From the NCBI GenBank assembly GCA_012656075.1, contig JAAKBF010000384.1, forward strand, positions 124,001 through 188,000: a DNA stretch of 64,000 nt. Reading direction: 5' to 3'. Below the pieces are notes generated by a model. The model had not been told where the DNA came from. It worked only from the letters and a program-made list of their open reading frames with translations, and ran no database searches. Each line of letters opens with the position of its first letter. Position 1 is the first letter of the stretch. Shown in pieces: positions 34,019 to 45,440 of the stretch. Origin of the DNA: Phytophthora hibernalis (Eukaryota; Oomycota; Peronosporomycetes; Peronosporales; Peronosporaceae). Both the position numbers and the translations under genes were made by a program.

Positions 34019-37000
34019 CTCCTCCTCTCCGTCTGCTTTCCCTTCACCCGCGGAGCTGCGTCACCGCCAGGAGCACGAAGAGCACGCGAACGCCGCCATC
34101 GCCGCGGCCTTTCTCGGCGCGTAACTTTGATACATTCGCCAAGTGAGTTCTGTGCCACACCAACATTACATACTTATTGGTTGGGCAGCACCCGTTTTGC
34201 ACACAATCCCCTCGCGACAAGGGAGAGCCAAGAAGCAGTCGAGTCGCTGCATGAAGCCGCAGCATCCAGCGCCTCGCCCGGCGGCCGTGGCGCGCCCCAC
34301 CCGCGCGGCAACCCGCACCACCTCGGTACGCCTTGTAGCTTTGTTGCTCTGTCTCTTGCTCTAGCAACCCCCACCCTGGACTGACGCTCTGACCCACTGC
34401 AGAGTACAGACCCAAAGGCACCCAACACGACGCAGTGCCGCCCCCGGAGCTGACGGAATGGACGTCAACGCGCCCGTGTACAAGGCGGGCGCAGGATTCA
34501 ACCTGCAGCACGTACGGGCAGCTCTCTCCAATCTCCATATCGTGACTTGATACTGATTACTAACTGCTGAACTGCAGACCGCACGGCCGTACAACGGACC
34601 GATGGGCTACGCGCCCGCCCCGCCAATGGGTGGCCAGACAGCCATGTCCCAACATATGCGCGGCCCTCCTGGAGGCCACCACCACCACCAGCCAAGGATG
34701 CGCGGACTCCCCAGAGGCGCCATGCACCAGCAGCAGCAATACCTGCCTCGAGGCGCCATGAACCAGGGCTACTACCAGCCACAGCAGATGCAGATTCCCC
34801 CGCCGTACATGATGGGACCAGGTCAGTACATGGGAGGCCCACCCATGTACGGCATGCCCCCATGCAGGACATGGGCATGCCCATGGCAGGGATGCCCATG
34901 CCCATGCCAGTGCCGCAGCCACAGCATCAGCCGCCGCCCAAGCGCGAGCTCAAGCGACTTCAGATCGTGGACCCCAAGACAGGCAAACCCATTGAGTTCG
35001 GACGTAGCACGTCGTCCGGACGCCCTAGCGACGCCAGCTCGACGATGGCGGCGGACGATGCCAAGGCGGCAAGTGCGAGTACGAGTACCACAGCGCAGAG
35101 CACCCCACAGAAGAAAGAGCCCACGCCTCCGCCGGTACCGGGGGCCGCACAGACTGACGCCAAGCAGAATGGGTCGACGAAATCCACCGCCAAGTCACCA
35201 AAAATATCTCCTAAAAGAAGACAGTGAGTGAGAAGCCTGCGCTGGCAGCTGAATCTCCCAAGAAACCGGCGACAGTTGCCGCATCTCCAGCAGTTAACGG
35301 CACAAAGGAGACAAAGACTGTTGAGTCAGCTACCGCTGCAGCCTCGAAGGAGACTAAAAAGGCCGTCGAGAAGAGTGCCACCAAGACACCTGTTGAGAAG
35401 ACGATTGAAAAGAAGTCGGAGACTAACAAGATTGGATCTGGCATTACAACGACGACCACCACCACAACTACCACTAGTACTGAAGTATCATCTCCGAAGA
35501 AGGCAACCACCAAGGAGACAAAGATGGAGATTTCAAATGCCAAGCAATCGGAAACGATCTCTCCTAAGGAGGCCCCTGTGCAGGATGCGACTCCGGTGTG
35601 GTGAAGGAGAAGGCTTCAACCACGGAGAAGGCTTCAACTACGGAGAAGACTTCAACTACGGAGAAGGAAGAAAAAATACTGATGTTGTGGAAACGGTGGC
35701 ACCAAGCACGGTTCAGAAAACCACAGACGTGAGTGTTGTTCTTCAGAAGTCGGATGGCAAGGTAACCTACACGTTGGAACTTCTCATGAGGTACGATGCA
35801 CGACATTTCCATGCACGGAGGATTTTTACGGGTACATGTGTGACGCTTACGATATATTGTTGTATTCTTGACGTAGCTTCCGTGAACAGTACAAGGAACT
35901 CCCGGCTGCTGCAACTGGTCCGGATTCGAAGTGGCCGTCGATGGAGGTTGTCAGCGAGGTTGCCGTCTCACGAGGCGGATCTCGTGGACGTGGCAATGGG
36001 GCAGGCTGGGAACGTGGTGACAAGCAGTCTGGTGGAGGGCGTCAGGGACCACGCAGTAACTCAGGCGGTGGTCAGTGGGCTCGGTCTCAGGATCTCCCGA
36101 AGCGTAGTAGTGGTGGCAGAGGAGAGCGCGGTGGACGGGGAGGACGCGGCGGTCGTGGTGGTCCTCCGGACCCGCCTCTTCTGGATGGCCCTGTTAAGCC
36201 GCTGACACGTTCAGATAACCGCTGGATTCCGACCAAGAATGCCTCGACGCTGGAAGTGATCAAGAAGAATGTGAATGGTATCATGAACAAGATGACTCGC
36301 GAGAAATTCGCCCGCCTTGCTGGACAACTGACAAGCATCAACATGGAAAGTCTCGAGATGCTGCAAACAGTTATCAAAATCATTTTCGACAAGGCTGTTG
36401 GAGAGCCACACTTTTGCGATATGTACGCCGATTTGTGTGTGCACCTCGAGAGCAACTGGAAGGTTTGGTCCTTCCTGAAGATTGTCCAGAACGACGATGA
36501 CAAGATGTTTTACTGGACTGCCATGTCCGATTCGGACTCGGAAGTCGTCGGACCGTTTGACGCGGTGAGCGCTGCCTTGAATCAGCTAGTGGCGACGAAT
36601 TTGAGCCAGTTCCTGCTCCTTCTAATATGAAGCTGAGCGAGGTTCGAATTCGTGATCACAAGTTCATCAAGGTCTGGGTGGAAGAAGACCCGGCCAAGCC
36701 TCAGTACTACTGGTCGGGCCAAGACCTGGATGACCTGGGAGAAGACCAGGTGCTCAATGGTCCTTTTGAAAGTCATGAAGTCGCGAGTCGGCACGCTCTC
36801 AAGGCGTGCTCATTCAAGCGTATTTTGCTGAATGCATGCCAAGAGGAGTTCGAAAAGGATAACATCTACGAAGAGCTGGAAAAGAGCTTTAAGAAAGACA
36901 AGGAAGATGGCAAGATCACTCCGCAAATGGAGGCCGACTACGAGGAAAAGCGTATGATCATGAAGCTGCGTATGCTTGGTAACATCCGCTTTATTGGCGA

Positions 37001-38937
37001 GCTGTACAGAAAGGGCATGCTTCAGGAGCGCATCATGCACGAATGTATCATGAAGCTGATGGATGTTCGCCTGAACCCTGACGGCATGATTGTGTGCGTG
37101 CACCCCAACAACCCTCCTGATGAGGAGAGCATTGAGTCGCTGGCCAAATTGCTGACCACGATGGGAAAGGATCTCGACAAGCACGGTGCACAGGGCTTTA
37201 TGCCGTCTTACTTTCACTATTTGGAGAAGCAGCTCGTGAAGGACAAACGCCTGTCTTCTCGTATTACCTTCATGATCAAGGATGTTATCGAGTTGCGCCA
37301 GCACCGATGGGAGCCGCGCCGAAAGGAGCTGAAACAGAAGACCTTGAACGAAATTCGCAAGGAAGCAGAACGAGAAGCTCGTGCTCCACCAAGCAGCGCG
37401 CCAAGTGGAGGCGGCCGCGATCGTAACGATCGTAACGATCGTGGCGACCGTGGCGACCGCGACCATTTCCGATCGGATCGCCGGTCAAACTCATCGCGCG
37501 ATGGCTTTAACAGCAGTCGCACAACAATGGCACCCGTGTACCAGCACTCGCAGTCTATGAGCAGCCGAGGCAACAGCAACAGGCAGATGACGCTCCCGCG
37601 CGGCATCGGAGCGCGTGACGACTCAGTAAAGACTGGGCCATCCGGTCGACCTGCTGCTTTTGGCGTTGGTGCTCGGGCAGGCGGACGTGGTGGCCCAAGT
37701 GGCTCACCTGCGAGCTTCCCCAACAGTCGTCGTGGTCCGGTGGCTGGCGCGAAGAAGCCGCAGTCGCCCGCTCCTCGTGCTAAGGCCATTCCTCCGCTTG
37801 ATGAAGAGGCCCATGAGAAGATTGGCAAGAAAGCCAAGTCGATTGCTGAGGAATATGTCTCGATTGTCGACCTGAAGGAAGCCGAGGCGTGTCTTGTGGA
37901 GGTTCAAAAGGAATTTAAGAACCACGAGGACGTAAATCGTGTGTTTGCTTTCGAGGTACTGAAAGAGGCTATTGATGCACAGACGGAGGTGCGTAAAAGA
38001 TGGTTGAGCTGCTTGACAAGCTAAGCATGGAGTCCAAAGCTCTTTCGTTTGTGGGCGTTCGCTACGCCATCGAAAAGACGATTGAGTTGTGCGGCGATTT
38101 ATGGTGTGATGTACCCAAGCTGCACGAGCACATGGCTAATTTCGTGGCGCGCTTCATAAAGAATTCCTCTGTTACGGGAGTTTCGGTGGACTGGCTGCTT
38201 GGTGATTGCCTCCAGTCAGTGGACAAGGACGCTATGGAGGAGCTAGTTGATGGCGGCTTCCTAGCTGCGGTACTCGGTGAAACCCTGAAGCTGTTGAAAT
38301 CTTTGGATGCCGAGACGGCAAAGAAGGAGATTCGTGCGACGAATGTTACAGTGTTGAGCGTGCTCCCGTCGTACAAGCAGTCGCCCAAGGATGTGCAGGA
38401 CTGGATCAAGACGCATAATATTGAGGACGTGTTCTCATTGGAGCCAGTTTTTGGTCTTGTGGAGCGCGTGAGCAAATCCGCTTCGTATGACGAAGTTGTG
38501 TCATTCATTACGGATAACATCCCTGAGGCAATGCGTAATGACCCGCTGTTTGCAACGTACGCGTGCCTGTTTATTCTGAACCTCTCGAAGGAGGGAGAGC
38601 TACCGTCGGCTGAGCGATGCATGCTTCTAACGGGATTCTGCGGTAGCCACGACACCCAGGTCCGGCTAGTGTCGGCCATCCTACAGACGCGAACTGACAA
38701 TGGTGAGACTTAACACCCATCTCAATGTTTTATGGATGGATAACTGACTGATTTCTGCTTCTGTTGTTGTTTCAGACGAAGTGAAGAAGCTGCTGAAGCA
38801 TTTACTAAGGGAAGGTGCGGTGGTGGCCCCAGCGTTCAACAAGTGGCTCGAGCTCAAGAACGACAATAGTTTGAGTAGGAAGCGTGTGCAGGAGGAGCTG
38901 GGCGAGTTCGTAGAGGGACTGGCCCGCACCAAGTGAT
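34019..38937 (+). CDS. EIF4G: Translation initiation factor eIF4G
   Basis: eIF4G is the scaffold of the cap-binding complex, joining eIF4E, eIF4A and the 40S-bound factors. Order: disordered Pro/Gln/His-rich N-terminus (introns 34143-34188, 34326-34402, 34512-34577), Ser/Thr/Lys-rich linker with three KASTTE-type repeats, the eIF4E-binding motif YTLELLM (YxxxxL-phi) at 35768-35788 directly before intron 35791-35876, an RGG tract, the MIF4G domain (from STLEVIKKNVNGIMNKMTREKF; then RILLNACQEEFEKD; LGNIRFIGELYRKGML), a basic linker, and an MA3-type domain beginning KSIAEEYVSIVDLKEAE. A C-terminal helical segment follows the last intron (38703-38775) and ends at 38937. The MIF4G domain is split by an extra block of about 95 residues (see finding). 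The true start codon is uncertain; 34019 is the first coding-like position after a splice acceptor, and an upstream exon may exist. Frame breaks near 34120, 34441, 34860, 35215, 35600, 36587 and 38000. Confidence 0.93.
35603..35670 (+). repeat. 18-bp coding tandem repeat in eIF4G
   Basis: Three near-identical GAGAAGGCTTCAACCACG units code EKASTT repeats in the linker just before the eIF4E-binding motif. Confidence 0.85.
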
Positions 38938-39161
38938 CATCCGACAACAGGGCATTCGCCCACTGCCGAACCAATGCCGCATGATTTCATCGTGCAGGCA
39001 GATGCACGAGGAGATGCACCTTTTAGTGAGTGCATAGTGTGCTCAGGTGGCGCTCGTCTGCGCGTTCTGGGTGACGGCCACTGCGGAGATCACTTGCTAG
39101 CTAGCATAAAGAAAAAATGAAAGTAAAAAACCGATGTAGTGGTGTGGGTTACGTGCGCTGC
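38938..39161. other. Short convergent intergenic region
   Basis: The eIF4G gene and the minus-strand coiled-coil gene end tail to tail here. The stretch holds both 3' ends and no other feature. Confidence 0.6.
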
Positions 39162-41085
39162 TTAAAATTTTATCGCTCTTTGAGACTGCCGATGCTGTAA
39201 GGCTAGCTCCTGTTCCTGCAACTGTGGACAATGTCAGTACATCTCCCCGACACCCAAGAAGGCAAGTAACACGCACCTCACGAGATCGATTCTGCGTCTC
39301 GGATACTACATCGTCCGCTTGACTCTGAGCAGCTCCGGCTTGCTGGTGAATCTTCTGCAGTAGTTGAGCGTTGAGCTGCACCTCGAGGTATGTCTGGTCA
39401 GCCTGTAGACTACGCTGTTCACGTTCGCGCATCTGCTGAAGTAGCACATCCTGCTGAGAGCGATTCCTAACGACACGCTGCTGCTTCACAAGTTTGTCGC
39501 GTCTCTCAGCCTCCGTGCGCTCCTGTTTCCAAAGATCAGCTTGCTTGTCCAAGTCTTGCTTGCGAGCTTCTTCACGTTCTCTCTTCTCCTGCATTTGGAC
39601 GCGCAGGTATTCTTGCTGAGCTAGACTACGAGCCTCGGCGTCTGATCGTCGCCTGCGTTCGTCTTCAACCTGCTTGCGAGAATACTCTTGTTGATATCGC
39701 TGCACACGCTCGTCCTCTTCGCGTGCTTTGGCGTCAGTGGATGCCTTGGCAGTGTCGTCAAAGATTTTCATCTTCTTCTTGATGTTCTCCGCCATGGTCT
39801 CAATTTGCTTCCTGCGAGTTTCGTCTTTTCGTTTCTCCATAGCGATGTAGTCCTCCGCTAGCTTGATTTCAAGCTCACGCTCTCTCACTTGGTGCTGGCG
39901 CTTTTGATCGAGCTGCGCTTCGTTCTCGAGGAAAACTTGTTCGACACGGCGCTTTTCGGCATCTTTGCGAGCCTTTTCGCGGCACAAGTCATCCGTCCTC
40001 TGCTTCTCAAGCATTTGTGCTGCTTGCTGTTCCTGAGCCTTTTTGATGGCGCGTTCATGCTCCATTTGATGGTGCTTGGTCACACGCTGCTGCGTCTGAA
40101 TCGCGATCAGTTGATGTTCGCGCTCCTGTCTGTCCTGTTCCTTCCTACGCTCATCGTCTTCAGCCTGACGGATTTTCTCTAGCGTTTGGCGGTGGTACAC
40201 GGCGCTGTTCTCGCGCTCTTGTAGAGAGGCGCGGCGCTTATGTGAAACCTGCGCCTCCAACTTGGACGTGTACTCGCGACGCTCACGCAGTTTGCGTTCT
40301 TTTGCTCGCTGAGCCTCAATCTGCTCCTCGACGGAACTAAACTTAACGATCTCCTCCCAAATGCCGTTGTCTCGCTCCTTCTTGGGTGACACACGAGGCG
40401 GCAGTGAGAACCCCACGCTCTTCTGCTGTAGCTGCGCCTCAGTAAGATATCTGTCATCATCAGCGAGGGTTCGACCGGTAAAACCACCGGCAGCAGCAAC
40501 ACCTCGTTCAACCTTGGCATGCCGAACCGTGTTGTTTGTTGAGCGCTTTTTGCTCTTGGAGGAGCGTCTACCCGAAGCCCGCCCTAGAGAAAGGCGTAGG
40601 TCATTGTTCGAAGGAGACGACGAGTCCATTTGCTCCTGCTCTTGGTTGTGTGGTGACGATCTCCTTGCTGTGTGTGCAGCCAGCGAGAGTTGCTCCTGTC
40701 GATGTGTTGCCAGGCCGTTGACGATCTCCGCCAACGCAGCGTCCGACAGATCGGCAGCGGGAATTCCTCGCTGCTTGAGGATCCGCAGCACCTCTGATGC
40801 CATTTCCTCCGCCACTTTGGGACTCTTTCGGAGCTTCTGCTGCAGCCGAGCGCACATGGCGAGACGCAGGTTCTCCGTCATCTGCATCTGCCGTGCCTTG
40901 TCTCGTAGTCGCTCGCGATCCACCGTGCGCACCGTGCTCACGGAGGCCAGTGACTGCATATCAGACATTCTGGAGCTCGTAGTTCGAGAAACAGGCTTCC
41001 GATCATGTTGACAAACACGGTAAGCGCTGGAGCTTGTCCGACCTTGCGCACGAATGGAGCTCGTGTTGAACGCTGTTGTGCACAT
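39162..41085 (-). CDS. TPH-type coiled-coil protein, probably ciliary
   Basis: ATG at 41085 (MCTTAF) is used; a shorter start at MSDMQSLAS is also possible. The first ~130 residues are less charged (with LRLAMCARLQQKL and ILKQRGIPAADLSDAAL), followed by a low-complexity Ser-rich stretch and then about 400 residues of uninterrupted, Glu, Lys, Arg and Gln-rich coiled coil (for example QEREHQLIAIQTQQRVTKH, AQQEYLRVQMQEKRERE, LLQQMREREQRSLQADQ). This is the trichohyalin-plectin-homology (TPH) composition seen in CFAP45, CFAP53, MNS1 and relatives, microtubule inner or axoneme-associated proteins. An intron at 39222-39277 joins the last exon, which ends ALQHRQSQRAIKF (stop 39162-39164). About 620 residues. 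The exact family member is not determined. Confidence 0.75.
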
Positions 41086-41159
41086 GATTCTATTTTTCGG
41101 TGAGCCCCGAGGCTCTATTTTTGCTAGAGAAGTTTCACAGCACAAAGTCAATGAAATTT

Positions 41160-42540
41160 ATGATTTTCAGTATTAATAGGGGGTCAGAATTAGCTTTTTT
41201 TGGCCGGTGAAACAAAAGAAGGCTTAGTTAACCATTTATTGAAGTTGGATTGTCATACAAAGCCGCGACCGCACGGAACAGCTCTGGATTTTACTTTGAG
41301 CTCAGCAAACTTAGTTTCGAAGCGGACTACATGTACACCATTTTTGGATACGGATTGCGTTGATTAGGAATGCTGATGCGAACCATACAAAAATATAGGA
41401 CTTGTAGCTAGATGTTGGGTAGAAGAAGTGTTGAAGAAATCCTACGAAACACTCTAACCACCAAGCTCGTCGTTCAAGGTTCACTTCGCTTCAAGATATG
41501 ACTATTAATTAAACCCTAGCTATTTGCAGCCAAACCATGTCATTCCGGCGTATTTACTCAGTCGAAACCCCTTCCAAAGTGAGCTTCTTGCTGTAGCGTT
41601 CTCACTGTGTATCCAGAGGTCACAGGCCGTAAACAAATTCCTAAGTTTTGTTAGCCGAAATAGGTGCCAGGAATGCTTCGTGCAAAGAGCACGGAGATTT
41701 TCCGTGGATGAAGCGATTTAAGATTTTGAATGTCGCCTTACATGAAAATGACATAATAAATCGGCAGCATATTCTTTGCTACACCTATTAATGCTGGCGT
41801 CTTCATTTTTCTTTTTACTGGTCAATATACGTCGTAAGGGAATCACAATTTTAAATAAAATAAATGGTGCACTGTTTTACAGTAGTGTGTTGCTCGAAGA
41901 AAAAAATCCAAAATGTTGCTGGAACGGTCTGGATAAATCATGTGCTGCAGGTAAAATACGATTATAAGTGATATCGAATCATAAAGGTGTTTTGTCTAAA
42001 TCTTCTGCGGATGGGTCAACCGTCACAAATATAATAATAATCTTCCCGGATATTAAATATAGCAGGGATCTAAAGCTCATTTGATTAAGTTTTCAAATCG
42101 TATTAGGAAAGGTATTAGAAATGAAAGGATTCAGACCTCGTTGCAATCTCTGGTAGACTCTGGATACTCTGGCAAAATCCAAAATTTTATGTCGTTTGTA
42201 GAGATTCTGGAAATGGATCGATCTTCTACGCTTCCCTTCAAATAAATAATAAATCAAAATGATGCTAATATCCAACGCAGTGAATCAAAATGATCATAGT
42301 ATTCAAATCTAACCTCACGAAAGCGCAACCTCAGTGTGACGTCCGGGACCTCTCAGTTTACTCTAGTAACACTCTCCTCATGCATGCACGCGCGGCAAAC
42401 ATGACCACGCAGAGCTGACAATAGGCAAACTGCTCCTGCAATCCATACGATGACGCGGGGCTCCGCATGCGCTCGAGAAAGCTGCCAGCTCTTCCATGGA
42501 CCGATCTATTCATGGCACCAAATTTAGAGCACCTCCAACG
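41160..42540. other. AT-rich repeat DNA with dispersed-repeat copy B
   Basis: No gene is recognised. The AT content jumps here compared with the gene island. Between 41860 and 42150 lies the opposite-strand copy of the repeat seen at 4831-5470, without the hAT insertion. Confidence 0.6.
41860..42150 (-). repeat. Dispersed repeat, copy B (uninterrupted)
   Basis: Read on the minus strand, this copy matches 4831-5470 block by block and shows the empty target CTTATAAT where copy A has its 319-bp insertion. Confidence 0.7.
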
Positions 42541-42716
42541 GTGTAGTGATGTGCAATAGTGATTAGAAGAAGTGAAGAGCGTATTTCATAGTGTGGCATC
42601 ACATAAACGAGGATATTTTTGTGTAATACACCTCTCACCCCACTGGTTGTATTGCACAGAGGCTATTTGCAACACAGTACACTCTAAAACCTCGGCACAG
42701 AGAGACCCATCGGCGA

Positions 42717-43892
42717 TGAATATGACTACCTTGAAGGCGCTTCAAGCATCAGTGTCACTAAACTACATCAGGCGCAGAAGAAAATCTGGCAAGAAACAGC
42801 ATGGGGGTTCAAGACCTGGCAGAAGAGCTAACATCGAGCGAGATCATGTTGCTGCGTATGAGCGCTTTAAAAGATGTACTTAGATAAAATGCCCATGTAC
42901 ACCGATGAACAATTCAGACGGCGCTTCCGCATGGGTAAAACCTTGTTTCTTGCTATCCTTGAGGCCATATGCCATCACGATGATTATTTTACCTGGAAAA
43001 AGATTGCACAGGGAAGTGAGGTGTCCATCCTGTACTGAAGCTAACAACAGCACTGAGGATGCTGGCATATGGCTGTTCAGCAGACTCTCTTGATAAAGTG
43101 CTTTGGATTGGCGAGTCCACAGGGCTAGAGTCACTGGATAAATTCACCTCAGCTGTGATTGCGATATACGGGCCACACCACCTTCGCCTTCTAACAAATG
43201 AACATACTAGAGATCAACGCGCTACGTGATTTTCCGGGTATGCTTGGCTCAATTGACTGCATGAAGTGGCAGTGGAAGAATTGCCCTAGTTCCTGGTGTG
43301 GAGCGCTCAAAGAAAGCAACTGTCGTACTAGACGCCATTGCTACAGCGGATTTGCATTTTGGCATGCTTTATTGGTATACCAGGGAACAACAACGACTTA
43401 AATGTCCTTGATGCATCTCCATTGATCTCCAAGTACATAGATGACACGGTTCCTCGATTTTCTTATGAAATTAATGGGTCTCAGTATGACTTTTTTTACT
43501 ACATGGCCGACGGAATTGATCCTGAATGGAAGTGTTTCGTCAAAAGTATCACATCACCCGTTAATGGCAAGCAGCAAAAGTTTGCAGCGGGTCAAGAATC
43601 GCTTCGCAAAGATGTCGAACATGCTTTTGGGGTTTTACAGTCTCATTTTGCAATCGTTGCACGACCGGCTATGATGTGGACAACCAGCAAACTTAAGAAA
43701 ATTATGCAGTGCTGCATCGTCCTCCACAACATGATTATTAGCGACGAAGCGGCTCGCGGACAGGATATTCCCAGGTCTGTTTTTCTTACACAGCGTCACG
43801 AGCTGGATACAGATGTCACGTATTTGAACATAATGCAATACGGCCAGAAGATGAGCTACCACGTTCTCTCTCGGACAAGTACCAGAGCGTGA
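42717..43892 (+). pseudogene. PIF/Harbinger DDE transposase, frameshifted
   Basis: Consecutive frames cover the whole protein in order: a basic N-terminus (NYIRRRRKSGKKQ), YTDEQFRRRFRMGKTLF, then SVSILY/LRMLAYGCSADSLDK, LGSIDCMKWQWKNCP with the first catalytic Asp, IPGNNNDLNVLDASPL, YYMADGIDPEW with the second, and KDVEHAFGVLQSHFAIV with the catalytic Glu. This set defines the plant-type Harbinger transposase (DDE_Tnp_4-like). At least three frame changes (near 43035, 43220 and 43385) and an in-frame stop make it a relic, although indels of the kind seen in host genes may exaggerate the damage. Confidence 0.88.
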
Positions 43893-44007
43893 TGAATTCA
43901 GCTATTCACTTCAAGTTGAAGGCCGATTTAGTGGAGCATGTAGCATCAAATATGTAATGAATAAGTGAAATTGCTTTACTTTTTACTGGACATAAACGAT
44001 TGTTCCT

Positions 44008-44790
44008 TTACTCAGTCTGACCCTGCTTCTTCAACTGATCCAATAACTGTTTGTGTTTGAGTAAACGATATTCCTTGCCAAATTCAGATAGTCCGTCCGT
44101 GGAGGCGCACATAATTGACATTTCCGCTTGGTCTCGCAAGGTTTGCTGCTGATTCTCCAGGACTGTAACCTTTTTCTGTGCCACTGCAAGCTGTTCTTTC
44201 ATGATCACAACTTGAGCAGTGGTAGCGGCCACAAGCTCACGCTGAGAGTGCATAATTGCCTTGTCTATTTGACCATCCAGTTGCAGTTGCTTTGCCTTCT
44301 TTTTCAGCTGAGGTGGGCCTAGCATTTTTTCAATGCTTATCGGAGACTGAAATCTGTCTCTGGCGTCAGATTCGGATATGGTTTCACTCTCGGTAGCGGA
44401 TTTATCGCTGCCTTCATCTTCAACAATATATAACAGCACAAGTTAAAATATACTCATCAATATATCACATGGATAGCAGTTGAATTAAGTAGCATACCAT
44501 GACCAGCCAAGCGTTCATTGACTGACTGTGATCTCTTACGAGGCTGATGTGCATCACGCATGAACAGTACACTCCCTCGGAGAATTTCATGGCAATGATG
44601 CAGCCGGAATATTTCCGACTTTACCCTTATTTTTCTTCATCTTCACAGTTCCTGCTGTCACACCTTCCTCGTATACACGCAATGCATTTGCATTTAACTG
44701 CTCGCGCTTTGAGGTAAACCGTTTACGCGCTTCATCAGTGTAGTCCTGCTCCGCCCAACCACAGTGTTCTTCAGCCTTTACCTGCTTGCA
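44008..44790 (-). CDS. Harbinger-associated Myb/SANT-like protein
   Basis: An upstream exon-like block (44790-44600) has EEHCGWAEQDYTDEARKRF and KREQLNANALRVYEEG. A second piece (44439-44008) has KMLGPPQLKKKAKQLQLDG, then a coiled coil with AQVVIMKEQLAVAQKK. This two-part protein, convergent with the transposase, matches the second ORF that accompanies PIF/Harbinger elements and helps DNA binding and nuclear import. Whether the two pieces are joined by an intron around 44440-44590 is not certain. Confidence 0.6.
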
Positions 44791-44829
44791 TGAACGTTGA
44801 AGAGCTCAGCCACTGTTAAAAGCCAAATT

Positions 44830-45440
44830 ATAGGTCCTAGACAAACCACACCCAAGGAATATACAAAGAGGGTGACGTCCGACCAAAGGAGGCCAGCCCA
44901 CCTACTATAATATACCCCTTCGACACGTCACTCTCGACAAGAACGAGAAACAGAAGCTCACACCTCGCAATATCGGGCCGTTCAAGATTCTGATGATTAT
45001 CAACGAAAACGCAACACAGCCCGAGCTTCAAGCCTTGATGAAGAGACTGCATTCCGTGTTCAACATCGACATGTTAGATCATTATCCTACTCCGGTCGAG
45101 CAATTTACGCGTCAAATGTTTTCCAGTTGTACTCGATGACGACGAGTATCATGTCGTCAAAGCGCTGCTCAAGAAGCGACAGTTCAACAGACAACGCGAG
45201 TGGCTGATCAAGTGGTAAGGGCTACCGGAAGACAAAATCACGTGGCTCCGTGAACGTGACAAAAGCACGTGGTTCATTGGCGTCAACTACTCCGTGACTT
45301 CAAAGACCACCAGCGCGTTCGTCAGCTTTAGCGGGAGAGGATGTTGTATTTCCGCGACGGTGGAAGATATCTGGACGCAAATGATGGCTTCAACGGAACG
45401 CCGCCGCGGGACACGACTGAACAGATTCGACTTCGTGCCC
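44830..45440 (+). pseudogene. Ty3/Gypsy integrase-chromodomain remnant
   Basis: Broken frames carry LTPRNIGPFKILMIINENA, typical of the C-terminal region of Gypsy integrases, followed by FNIDMLDHYPTPVEQF and a chromodomain-like DDEYHVVKALLKKR...REWLIKW-GLPEDKITW. A stop lies inside the chromodomain. No protease or reverse transcriptase is adjacent, so this is a fragment. Confidence 0.65.

Larger units (their letters stand above)
42540..44810. mobile_element. PIF/Harbinger-like transposon (two ORFs)
   Basis: A DDE transposase remnant on the plus strand and a convergent second protein on the minus strand (SANT/Myb-like helper composition) form the two-gene layout of PIF/Harbinger elements. Exact termini and TIRs were not located; the boundaries are approximate. 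Confidence 0.65.

Noticed and set aside
34019..34080. PAM2-like motif (LNPAAF) at the apparent eIF4G N-terminus
   Set aside because: Only the first residues fit the PABP-binding PAM2 pattern; the required Phe is not at the right position.
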